Of a stretch of DNA of 64,000 nt, positions 50,880-58,966 are shown piece after piece; position 1 is the first letter of the stretch, and each line of letters starts with the position of its first letter. This DNA is from UBA969 sp041694635. GTDB lineage: Bacteria > Planctomycetota > Planctomycetia > Gemmatales > Gemmataceae. Both the position numbers and the translations under genes were made by a program. Location of the stretch: contig JBDNHI010000202.1 of assembly GCA_041694635.1 (NCBI GenBank), forward strand, positions 62,001-126,000, written 5' to 3'. The notes beneath the pieces were generated by a model. That model saw nothing but the letters and a program-made list of their open reading frames with translations, was not told where the DNA came from and searched no databases.

Positions 50880-52868
50880 ATGGAAAGGATTCCTGTGCCA
50901 GTCGCATTTAAAACTAAAACGAATTCAGTTTTTAGTACAAGTCTGAGTGGCATTCCTGTTTCGTTGAAAAATGTCTATGAATCTGTTCTTAAAGCTCGCA
51001 ATTTTCTAGTGAGCCATCAGCAAACTGATGGCCATTGGGTTGCAGAATTGCAGGGCGATACTATTTTAGAATCTGAATTTATTTTATTAATGGCTTTTCT
51101 GGGTAATGAAAACGACGAAATTTGCAAGAAGTGTGCCTTATATATTGAATCCAAAATTATCGAAGAAGGTGGTTGGAGCAACTTTACTGGAGGTCCGTTT
51201 GATCTAAGTGTTTCCGTAAAGGCATATTTTGCCCTCAAATTGACTGGGATAAATACTGAATTACCTTGGATGAAAAGAGCAAGGAAAAAAATCCTTGAGG
51301 CAGGTGGTGCTCAAAATTGTAATAGCTTTTCAAGGTTTTACCTAGCATTACTGGGCGAGTATTCTTATCAAAATTGCCCCGAAGTACCCCCTGAACTTTT
51401 ACTTTTGCCGAATTGGTTTCCCGTTAGTATTTATTCTATGTCAAGTTGGACAAGAACTATTTTAGTGCCTTTAAGTATTTTTTCTGCGATTAAACCTGCG
51501 ATTAAACTGCAACAAAGTAAAGGCATAAGAGAGCTTTTTGTGGAAGACCCGTGGGTGGTTAAATGGCCATCTACCCCATCAAAGGAAATTTTTTCTTGGC
51601 GAAATTTCTTTCTTTTTGCGGACCTATGCATCAAAAAAGTTGCCCCAATAATTCCAGGCCTAAGAACTTATGCGGTCAAAAAAGCTGCCCTGTGGATGCG
51701 TGACCATTTTAAAAGTTCCGATGGTGTGGGCGCTATTTTTCCGCCAATGATTTATACTATCGTGGCTCTTAAATGCTTAGGCGTTGAGCGGTCAGACCCC
51801 GAAATGATTTGGGCTATGAAGCAACTTAAAGACCTTATTATTGAAGAAAATGGCGCAATTAGACTTCAACCTTGTTTTTCTCCTGTTTGGGATACTGCTC
51901 TTGCAACAATTGCGATAGCTGATGCGGGTCAATCTGAAGATGCCTTAGTATTAAAAAAATCGATTGAATGGCTTTTAAATAAAGAGGTAAAGTTAAAGGG
52001 TGATTGCGCTGTTAAGAACCCTGAAATGAAACCAGCAGGCTGGTTTTTTGAATATAATAATGCATTTTATCCCGATATCGATGACACGGCTATGGTGATT
52101 ATTGCTATGGTTAAGGCTGGAAGTCATCATAAGCCAGAATGTCAGCCATCAATAAAGCGTGCAGTGAATTGGATATTTGCAATGCAAAATCGGGATGGTG
52201 GGTGGGGGGCATTCGATAAAAATATTGACCAAGAGTTTTTAACAAAAGTTCCCTTTGCAGATCATAATGCAATGCTAGATCCAACCTGTCCTGATATTTC
52301 TGCTAGGGTTTTAGAATCGTTAGGTATGCTTGGTTATAAAGCAGGTGAGATACATATTCAAAAGGCGGTGGAATATATTCGCTGTTCGCAGGAACCTTGG
52401 GGAGCTTGGGTGGGTCGGTGGGGGGTAAATTATATTTATGGAACCTGGCAGGTTTTGCTTGGCTTACAAGCGGTAGGTTTCGATATGAAGTCACCAATGG
52501 TGAGTAAAGCTGTCTCTTGGTTAAAATCTTGCCAGAAGGAAAATGGGGCTTGGGGTGAAACTTGTGCGACTTACGATGACCCGACCCTAGCGGGGCAAGG
52601 TGAAGCCACTCCTTCGCAAACAGCTTGGGCCATTTTAGGATTAATTGCAGCTGGGGAACAAAAATCAGAAGCCGTTCAGATGGGAATTTTATACCTTTTG
52701 CAAACTCAGCAACTTGAGGGCGATTGGGTCGAGAACTTTTTTACGGGAACTGGTTTTCCTAAAGTCTTTTACCTGAAATATCACTTTTATAGGGTTTATT
52801 TTCCCTTGATGGCGATTTCCCGCTTCTGTCGGCTTAAAGGAAATGAATTTAATCAAAAATTTTTTTGA
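50880..52868 (+). CDS. shc: Squalene-hopene cyclase
   Basis: Shc cyclises squalene to hopene at the membrane. At about 662 residues it is of full length. The catalytic acid motif DIDDTAM is at residues 399-405. Several QW repeats are visible, for example QQTDGHWVAEL near residue 47, QNRDGGWGAF, QEPWGAWVGRWG, QKENGAWGE and LEGDWVE. GTGFPKVFYLKYHFYR near the C-terminus is typical. It lies between hpnA and hpnH. An alternative GTG start at 50895 has AAAGG nearby, while the ATG at 50880 has a weak ribosome-binding site. Squalene synthesis genes (hpnCDE) are not in the window. Confidence 0.94.
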   Translation: MERIPVPVAFKTKTNSVFSTSLSGIPVSLKNVYESVLKARNFLVSHQQTDGHWVAELQGDTILESEFILLMAFLGNENDEICKKCALYIESKIIEEGGWSNFTGGPFDLSVSVKAYFALKLTGINTELPWMKRARKKILEAGGAQNCNSFSRFYLALLGEYSYQNCPEVPPELLLLPNWFPVSIYSMSSWTRTILVPLSIFSAIKPAIKLQQSKGIRELFVEDPWVVKWPSTPSKEIFSWRNFFLFADLCIKKVAPIIPGLRTYAVKKAALWMRDHFKSSDGVGAIFPPMIYTIVALKCLGVERSDPEMIWAMKQLKDLIIEENGAIRLQPCFSPVWDTALATIAIADAGQSEDALVLKKSIEWLLNKEVKLKGDCAVKNPEMKPAGWFFEYNNAFYPDIDDTAMVIIAMVKAGSHHKPECQPSIKRAVNWIFAMQNRDGGWGAFDKNIDQEFLTKVPFADHNAMLDPTCPDISARVLESLGMLGYKAGEIHIQKAVEYIRCSQEPWGAWVGRWGVNYIYGTWQVLLGLQAVGFDMKSPMVSKAVSWLKSCQKENGAWGETCATYDDPTLAGQGEATPSQTAWAILGLIAAGEQKSEAVQMGILYLLQTQQLEGDWVENFFTGTGFPKVFYLKYHFYRVYFPLMAISRFCRLKGNEFNQKFF

Positions 52869-52941
52869 TCTGGTGTAAGATCAATTTGTTAGGTTAGATA
52901 CTAAAAGTTAGTTTTATATATTGTTTTGAAAGGGATTTCTT

Positions 52942-53961
52942 ATGCGTTTTCCGCTCTCTTTGACTTCTACAATGATTGGTTATATTGGTAAGAAAAAATT
53001 AACTGGTAAGAAAAAATTCCCTCTTGTTCTTATGCTTGAACCTCTCCACGCCTGTAACCTTACTTGTACAGGGTGTGGCAGAATTCGAGAATACTCTCAA
53101 ACCATTAAGGATAAACTTTCGGTTGAAGAATGTATGGTTTCCGTTGATGAAGCTGCTGCTCCTATTGTCAGTATTTGCGGTGGAGAACCACTTATCTACC
53201 CCGAAATAGGTCGACTTGTTAAGGAAATACTTGATAAAAGAAAACATATTTACCTTTGTACCAATGGAGTATTTCTCGAAAAAAAACTGGATCAATTTAA
53301 ACCCAGCGACCGATTCTTCTTTAATGTCCATCTCGATGGATTGGAAGCTACTCACGATCTTATGGTTGAACGCGAAGGCGTTTTTAAGGCCGCTGTAGAA
53401 GGCATTAAGGCCGCTAAAAAGGCAGGTTTCCTCGTTTGTACTAACACCACGATTTATAAGGAAACCAACCTCGATGAAATCGATAAGCTTTATGCTTTCC
53501 TTTCTACTTTAGGGGTTGATGGGTTTTTGATCTCCCCTTCTTACGGTTACTCCGCAGTCCATGAAACTAATCCTGACGGCGCTGCAGAAATCTTTATGAC
53601 CCGCGAGGAGATTCGTGCAAAATTCCAACAAGCTCAATCTTTGTTCAAAAAATACAAGATGTTGTCATCACCTATTTACCTCGAATTTTTAAGCGGTAAA
53701 CGAGAAATTTCTTGTACTGCTTGGGGCAACCCTACTCGCAATGTCAAAGGCTGGAAGGGGCCTTGCTACCTTATTACCGATGCACACCACGAATCCTTTG
53801 ATGGTTTAATGAATGACACTGATTGGGATAGTTATGGCCACGGTAAAGACCCTCGTTGCGAGCATTGTTTAGTGCATTCTGGGTTCGAAGCAAGTGCGGC
53901 CCTTGGCGTTAATGGTAAGCTTGGTGATAGTCTAAAGATGTTAATGTGGCAACTATCTTAA
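52942..53961 (+). CDS. hpnH: Adenosyl-hopene transferase HpnH (radical SAM)
   Basis: HpnH adds a 5'-deoxyadenosyl group to hopene, making adenosylhopane, the precursor of side-chain hopanoids. The 339-residue protein has the radical SAM cluster motif HACNLTCTGCGRI (Cys38, 42, 45). SICGGEPLIYPEI and VHLDGLEATHD follow. The C-terminal Cys-rich PRCEHCLVHSGFEASAAL is typical of HpnH. The start has a strong AAAGGGA box. It overlaps the next gene by 16 bp, which suggests coupled translation with the nucleosidase-like protein. Confidence 0.93.
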   Translation: MRFPLSLTSTMIGYIGKKKLTGKKKFPLVLMLEPLHACNLTCTGCGRIREYSQTIKDKLSVEECMVSVDEAAAPIVSICGGEPLIYPEIGRLVKEILDKRKHIYLCTNGVFLEKKLDQFKPSDRFFFNVHLDGLEATHDLMVEREGVFKAAVEGIKAAKKAGFLVCTNTTIYKETNLDEIDKLYAFLSTLGVDGFLISPSYGYSAVHETNPDGAAEIFMTREEIRAKFQQAQSLFKKYKMLSSPIYLEFLSGKREISCTAWGNPTRNVKGWKGPCYLITDAHHESFDGLMNDTDWDSYGHGKDPRCEHCLVHSGFEASAALGVNGKLGDSLKMLMWQLS

Positions 53962-54731
53962 ATTGTACGACTGATCCTGTTCCCCAAAACCAACTTTGGC
54001 TCCTTTTTCCTTCTAGGGATGAGGAGCTTTCTTTTTTTTATCAAATAAATTCAAGGAAATCGCGCATCATTTCTAGTATTAATTTTACCCAAGGTCGTTT
54101 CGCAAATTTAGAAATATTCTCCTTCGTTATAGGAATTGGCATTGAAGCGCAACATTTCTGCTTGAAGTTGAAAGAATTAATAGATAGTAAAATTATTCAG
54201 TCTCCTTGGCTTGTTTTACTTGCAGGGTTTGCAGGCGGTTGCAAATTTGAGCAAAAATCTGGAGATCTTTTCTTGGTCGGTAAACTTATGACCAATTCTC
54301 AGACTTTATCTTTTTCTAGTATTTTTAGTTTTAGCCCCAATTTTCTAGAAAAAAATAGGATCAAAACCGGTTTTTGCGCTACCGTTGGGGAGATTGCAGG
54401 TCCTGAAAATAAAATAAAATTAGCAGTTCTTGGTGTAGATCTGGTTGAAATGGAATTAAATTTGGTACAACCAGTCTTTTTTAACCTTAAAGTTAATTTG
54501 ATTTGCTTAAGAACCATACTTGATGAATGGGATTATTCCATTCCCGAAGAACTAGTTAGCTGTATAAATCGTGGAAGATTGCAGTTTATGGCGCTATTTT
54601 ATTTGATTCTAGGGAAACCATGGTTACTTTTTTCATTAATGCACCTTTATAGCCGTTCTTTAATTGCAAAAAAAAAATTAGGTGCTGGCCTGCATTTAAT
54701 AATTAATGAATGTAATAAACAAAATCGGTAA
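53946..54731 (+). CDS. hpnG: HpnG-like hopanoid nucleoside phosphorylase
   Basis: A 261-residue protein related to nucleoside phosphorylases/MTA-SAH nucleosidases. The phosphorylase-like core has LVLLAGFAGGCKFEQKSGD (about residues 90-108) and a substrate-side segment AVLGVDLVEMELNLVQP (about residues 155-172). HpnG removes adenine from adenosylhopane to give ribosylhopane. This sequence is divergent, and I assign HpnG mostly from its place right after hpnH with a 16 bp overlap. The first 30 residues are weakly conserved. It is likely the last gene of the hopanoid block. Confidence 0.68.
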   Translation: MATILNCTTDPVPQNQLWLLFPSRDEELSFFYQINSRKSRIISSINFTQGRFANLEIFSFVIGIGIEAQHFCLKLKELIDSKIIQSPWLVLLAGFAGGCKFEQKSGDLFLVGKLMTNSQTLSFSSIFSFSPNFLEKNRIKTGFCATVGEIAGPENKIKLAVLGVDLVEMELNLVQPVFFNLKVNLICLRTILDEWDYSIPEELVSCINRGRLQFMALFYLILGKPWLLFSLMHLYSRSLIAKKKLGAGLHLIINECNKQNR

Positions 54732-55096
54732 TGGGCAATGTTTTACAAGCCTTGGATTTAATATTTCTTTGTTTTTTCCAAAGTTGCTTACCGGCTTGGC
54801 CGATTGGATAATTATTGATGATAAGTCCTTAAGTAGAAAGCACCTAGAAATGAAATATCGAAACTATTGTAATTTTTTCAATTTAAGACTTGAATTCGCT
54901 TATCCCCTCCTATAAGATTCGTTATCGATTGAGCAAGTGATTTCATTTAGGCCTGCGGGCAATTGATTCAGTTGTAGCTCGTTTAAAATCAATGTTGGCA
55001 TTTTTCCACATGGTTTTTTTAATTTAAATGTTTAAATCCAAAAAAGTTAGGGTTTATTCAGGTACTAATTTGTTTTAATTTAATTAAGGAAATGTT
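54732..55096. other. Intergenic region before the sigma factor gene
   Basis: A 365 bp stretch between the end of hpnG and the sigma factor gene. A 70-codon open frame (54706-54915) overlaps the hpnG end but shows no ribosome-binding site or family pattern. No terminator with a T-run is obvious after hpnG. It probably holds the sigma factor promoter. Confidence 0.5.
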
Positions 55097-56110
55097 ATGA
55101 AAGCTAAAAAAAGTGAAGTTTTAGAAGTAAAAGAGATTGAAGTGCTAAGCACTACTGAAAATCCAACTATTTTTTCTTCCGATCTGTTGACCCCAGAAGA
55201 AGAAAGAAATCTTCTTGCAGATTTTTGGGAAATGAAAAGCGAATTGGTGCGCACACTTGTACGCCAATATCCTAAGCTTCGAAGCCAAAAACCACCACTC
55301 GAACCTTGGCCAATGGCTCAATTTATTAGAGATAATTGTATTGAACCCGTTCGAAGTGCTGCTGCGATTCGTAGACTTCACGACCGCTATGTTCATCTAA
55401 AACATCGACTTGCCTCTGCTAACATTCGTCTTGCGGCGCATGTTGCTAAAAGATTCAGGCACCACGCTCTTAGTTACGCCGACCTCCTACAAGAAGCCGT
55501 TTGCGGTCTAATGCAGGCAATTGATCGGTTCGATGTTAGTCATGGAACCCGACTTGCTACTTATGCAACTTGGTGGATTAGGCAGACTTTGCAGATCGCA
55601 GTGGCTAGACAAAGCCATCTTGTTAGTCTTTCCCCTCATCATTTGCAAGAATTAGGCCAACTTCAACAAGAGTCCGAAGCGCTTGCTCACGGTGGTAAAC
55701 ATTTGCCCACCCCACAAGAACTTGCCTCTCGTACTGGTTCTAGCCTAGAGCACCTGACCCATTTGCAAACCGCAACTAGAACCCCTGTCTCTTTGAATGC
55801 TGTGCTTGACGATGACAGCGATTTTAAATTGACAGAAGCAATGCCTGACAACGAAAGTACCATTCAGCGCTCAAACAATGAAAGACAAGAAGCTTTATTG
55901 TACTTAATGGAAAATCTTCGTCCAAGGGAACGAAAGGTATTGGATCTGCGCTTTGGATTAACTGGCAGTGGGACACATAGTTTGCGCCAGATTGGTCATC
56001 TTCTTCGTATCAGTAAGGAACGAGTACGCCAGATTCAAAATCGTGCTCTTGAAAAACTGCGTGCCTCTGCTGAGCGAGTTGGCTGGGAAGCTGATTTGCT
56101 GCTTGGGTAA
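55097..56110 (+). CDS. Sigma-70 family RNA polymerase sigma factor
   Basis: A 337-residue sigma factor. Region 2 has ANIRLAAHVAKRFRHHALSYADLLQEA, GLMQAIDRFDVSHGTRLATYATWWIRQTLQIAVARQ. Region 3 follows, and region 4 has LRPRERKVLDLRFGL with the -35-binding helix SLRQIGHLLRISKERVRQIQNRALEKLR. The 110-residue N-terminal part is not standard region 1.1. The sequence is primary-sigma-like (RpoD/SigA group 1 or 2), but the short N-terminus suggests an alternative or group 2 factor. AAGGA precedes the ATG. A strong terminator follows 18 bp after the stop. Confidence 0.88.
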   Translation: MKAKKSEVLEVKEIEVLSTTENPTIFSSDLLTPEEERNLLADFWEMKSELVRTLVRQYPKLRSQKPPLEPWPMAQFIRDNCIEPVRSAAAIRRLHDRYVHLKHRLASANIRLAAHVAKRFRHHALSYADLLQEAVCGLMQAIDRFDVSHGTRLATYATWWIRQTLQIAVARQSHLVSLSPHHLQELGQLQQESEALAHGGKHLPTPQELASRTGSSLEHLTHLQTATRTPVSLNAVLDDDSDFKLTEAMPDNESTIQRSNNERQEALLYLMENLRPRERKVLDLRFGLTGSGTHSLRQIGHLLRISKERVRQIQNRALEKLRASAERVGWEADLLLG

Positions 56111-56128
56111 AAAATGTTTAAGATTTTT

Positions 56129-56168
56129 CAAAGGGAAAGTGAGCTATTAGCCCGCTTTCCCTTTTTTT
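56129..56168. terminator. Rho-independent terminator after the sigma factor gene
   Basis: A 12-bp stem (56130-56141 with 56153-56164, one G-T pair) with an 11-base loop, followed by seven T. It ends the sigma factor transcript. On the other strand the A-run gives a T-run too, so it may also serve the convergent E2-like gene, whose stop it touches. Confidence 0.92.
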
Positions 56169-56931
56169 ATGCAACCTTAGGGTAGTTTTGCTTTTCTAGC
56201 TCATCTTGAATTGGAAAATTAATCGCTTCTTCAACATAAGCCAAAATCTTGGCAACAGTCAGTCCATCCATCACTCGATGGTCAAAAGTTAGTCGAATGT
56301 TACAATCGCCATTGGGTGAGACAACGCCATAATTCAAAGCACTGGTAAGTGGGGTCAATAATTCTAGAGTATTTGCATTAAAGCGGGAAACCGAACTGAT
56401 GCCAAAGGTACCCATATTTTTAGCTTTGCAGTACCCTGAAAGGTAGAGTCCGTAATTCCAAACCAACGCCCTTAGCGGTTGAGGTAGATTTGAAGTTCTC
56501 CGTATTCTCCGAAACAGCGCTATAGTTTCAATTGGGTTTGCTTTTAATTGTCTAAGTTCTTCTGTAATATCTGTCAAAGAAGAAGTATTTGGCCTAGAAA
56601 TAAGCCCAAAAAGTACGGCATCTTTATTCTCTACCATTCGGTTAATAGCAACACTGGCTATAGGTGTTGGGTGTTCGTAAAGGTGAGGATAAGGCAAAGG
56701 AACCCAAGTTTGCCTAAGTTCTCTGAATTCGTAGGAGGCAAGGCCCATTGCCTTGATAAAAATACTAGCCCACCCGGCTTTTTTAACAATCCTTTTCTTT
56801 GCTGACTGTACTTCAGCAATGTTTATACTTTTTTCAATCGTACAAAGGGGAGTTTTTTTTGCGTAATGAATTACATCCCGAATAAAAGTTCGGGTCCAGT
56901 GGATCGGAATCGTAATGCCTTTTTGGCCCAT
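56167..56931 (-). CDS. Orphan 2-oxoacid dehydrogenase E2 catalytic core-like protein
   Basis: A 254-residue protein equal to only the acyltransferase core of E2 components (CAT-like fold). The catalytic motif FDHRVMDGLTVAKIL carries the His and Asp of E2 enzymes. GVVSPNGDCNIRLTF and FGISSVSRFN precede it. Lipoyl and subunit-binding domains are absent, and no E1 or E3 gene lies next to it. It could be a chloramphenicol-acetyltransferase-like acyl-CoA enzyme instead. An in-frame TTG at 56943 exists; the ATG at 56931 is chosen. Activity and substrate are unknown. Confidence 0.72.
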   Translation of the reverse strand: MGQKGITIPIHWTRTFIRDVIHYAKKTPLCTIEKSINIAEVQSAKKRIVKKAGWASIFIKAMGLASYEFRELRQTWVPLPYPHLYEHPTPIASVAINRMVENKDAVLFGLISRPNTSSLTDITEELRQLKANPIETIALFRRIRRTSNLPQPLRALVWNYGLYLSGYCKAKNMGTFGISSVSRFNANTLELLTPLTSALNYGVVSPNGDCNIRLTFDHRVMDGLTVAKILAYVEEAINFPIQDELEKQNYPKVA

Positions 56932-57037
56932 ATCTACTTTCAAAACAAAGTATAGAAGTTAAAAGTTTAATCTTTATGTTGGTTTCTATACAAGGTCAAC
57001 CAAGGTTTTCTTTGGGTTGGATCTAAATTAGAAGGAA

Positions 57038-58267
57038 TTATTTTTCAAGAATCGTTTTTAAGGCGTCTGTTATAATTGTTACTTGTTCTAAATTATTATA
57101 ATGGACGAACCCGATTCTTAGCACTCCGCCAGTATCTTCATACCCTAATGTTTCCATTAAAGTTTTGGCGTAAAAATTTCCACTGTAAGCAAATATTCCT
57201 TTCTTCGCTAATTCTTTTGCAATTATAGAAGCTGGAACTTTTTCACTTCTTAATGAAAAGGTTGAAACCCGTTGGTTGAGGGTAGAACTTTCCGTCATTC
57301 CAACAATTTTAATTTCTTTAAGTTTTTTTATGCCTTCAAGAAAAGCAACGGAAAGACTTTTTTCATAGGCTTCAATCAATTCAAAGGCTTGCTTGATTTG
57401 ATCTCGTTTGGAAGTACGAGGATTACAATCTGAAAGAGAGGCTAGGTAGTTGATGGCGGCAGTTGTTCCAGCGATGCCTTCATGATTTTGTGTTCCAGTC
57501 ATCCATTTTCCTGGGTTTGAATTTGTTGCTGGTCTGACTTTATAGGGGTGTAACTTGTCTAAAATGGCTTCTTTTCCATACAAAATCCCTACATGTGGGC
57601 CGAAGAATTTGTACGCAGAACAAGCAAGAAAATCGCAATCCCACTGCTTTACATCGATTAACTTGTGGGGTGCGTAATGAACTGCATCAACATAAACAAA
57701 GGCACCTGCCAAGTGGGCCATCTTTGTGATTTTAGCGACATCGTTTAGAGTACCTGTTGCATTAGAACAAGCCGTAAATGCAAATATCTTTGGTTTTTTT
57801 TCAAGTTTTTGTATTAAATCGGTTTCATCGAAGGTGCAACTTTCATGGTTAATGTTAACAAAATCTATTTCGCAATGTTTATCCCTTGCCATCATCTGCC
57901 AAGGGGAAATATTTGCATCGTGGTCCATTTTGGAAAGGAGAATTCTGTCACCGGGTTCTAGGGTATTACCTATTGATCGGGAAATATGAAATGTTAAAGA
58001 AGTCATATTATTACCAAAAATGACTTCTGAATCTTTTTCCGCATTAAGGAAGAATTGAACAGTTTGTTGGGCTTGCAATAAAGTCGAATCGGATTCTTTG
58101 GAGGTTCGAAATGCGCCCCCTAGGTTAGCATTTTGATGAATAAGGTAATGCGAAATCGCATCAATCACGCTTTCGGGTACTTGTGTGCCGCCTGGAGCAT
58201 CGGCGTGGATTTCATTGGATTGTCTAAATTTTGGAAAGTATTGTTTGATTTTAGTACTATTCAACAT
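57038..58267 (-). CDS. Cysteine desulfurase-like class V aminotransferase
   Basis: A 409-residue PLP enzyme of the VC1184-type cysteine-desulfurase-like group. It opens with HADAPGGTQVPESVIDA. PLP-site segments are GNNMTSLTF, KMDHDANISPW, and the lysine in CSAYKFFGPHVGILYG. TGTQNHEGIAGTTAAINYLA follows, and RIGFVHYNNLEQV closes the family pattern. True desulfurases carry a mobile-loop cysteine, which I do not see at the expected place, so sulfur transfer is not assured. AGGAA lies seven bases before the ATG. Confidence 0.82.
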   Translation of the reverse strand: MLNSTKIKQYFPKFRQSNEIHADAPGGTQVPESVIDAISHYLIHQNANLGGAFRTSKESDSTLLQAQQTVQFFLNAEKDSEVIFGNNMTSLTFHISRSIGNTLEPGDRILLSKMDHDANISPWQMMARDKHCEIDFVNINHESCTFDETDLIQKLEKKPKIFAFTACSNATGTLNDVAKITKMAHLAGAFVYVDAVHYAPHKLIDVKQWDCDFLACSAYKFFGPHVGILYGKEAILDKLHPYKVRPATNSNPGKWMTGTQNHEGIAGTTAAINYLASLSDCNPRTSKRDQIKQAFELIEAYEKSLSVAFLEGIKKLKEIKIVGMTESSTLNQRVSTFSLRSEKVPASIIAKELAKKGIFAYSGNFYAKTLMETLGYEDTGGVLRIGFVHYNNLEQVTIITDALKTILEK

Positions 58268-58402
58268 CTTTGGTTCCTATAGTTTTCAATGGGTATAATC
58301 CTGAATGCTAATCGGAATGAGCATTAAAATAAACAGTACTTGAATTATTATTAAAAATAATTTAAATCAATTTCTGTATCGAGTTGAAAGAGGGTAATTT
58401 TT

Positions 58403-58879
58403 ATGTCTTTTTCCGCACAGCATTTGTTTTTTGATGACATCCAAATTGGGCAGGAATATAAATCCCTTGGGCGAACTATAACCCAATCTGACATCGTTAA
58501 CTTTGCTGGTGTAAGTGGTGATTTTAATCCTATTCATATGGATCATGAATTTGCTGCTTCTACACCTTTTCGTCAACCACTTGCACATGGATTATTAGTA
58601 CTTTCAATATCAAGTGGCCTTGGTTTGAATGCCCCAAGTGTTAGAACTATGGCGTTTGTTCAATTTAAAGAATGGGTTTTTAAAGAACCCGTTTTTATTG
58701 GCGACACGATTCACATTCTCTGTAAAGCTATCGAAAAAGAAAGTAAAGCAAGGGGAAGACGTGGTTCTATTACTTGGCATAGGCAGGTGATCAACCAGCA
58801 TGGCAAAGTTGTTCAAGAAGGCGTTACCGTTACCTTAGTTGAAGGTAGGGGCGAAAAAAACAGTTCTCTCCCTCCTTAA
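58403..58879 (+). CDS. MaoC-like hydratase (hot-dog fold)
   Basis: A 158-residue MaoC dehydratase-like protein. The diagnostic segment is TITQSDIVNFAGVSGDFNPIHMDHEFA, with the catalytic Asp and His. PFRQPLAHGLLVLSISSGL and FVQFKEWVFKEPVFIGDTI complete the fold. These enzymes hydrate enoyl-CoA or enoyl-ACP thioesters. The CoA-type substrate and pathway cannot be read. Start ATG with an AGAGGG box. It lies 88 bp before gltX and is divergent from the aminotransferase gene. Confidence 0.86.
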   Translation: MSFSAQHLFFDDIQIGQEYKSLGRTITQSDIVNFAGVSGDFNPIHMDHEFAASTPFRQPLAHGLLVLSISSGLGLNAPSVRTMAFVQFKEWVFKEPVFIGDTIHILCKAIEKESKARGRRGSITWHRQVINQHGKVVQEGVTVTLVEGRGEKNSSLPP

Positions 58880-58966
58880 TTTTTTCCCTAATAATTTCTT
58901 ACCTAACTATTTTCCCTGATGTCATATATTTAACTTCTGTACTTTATGTTTGAAGGGAATTGTTCG

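Noticed and set aside
54706..54915. 70-codon open frame overlapping the end of hpnG
   Set aside because: No ribosome-binding site and no family pattern; it overlaps a supported gene in another frame.
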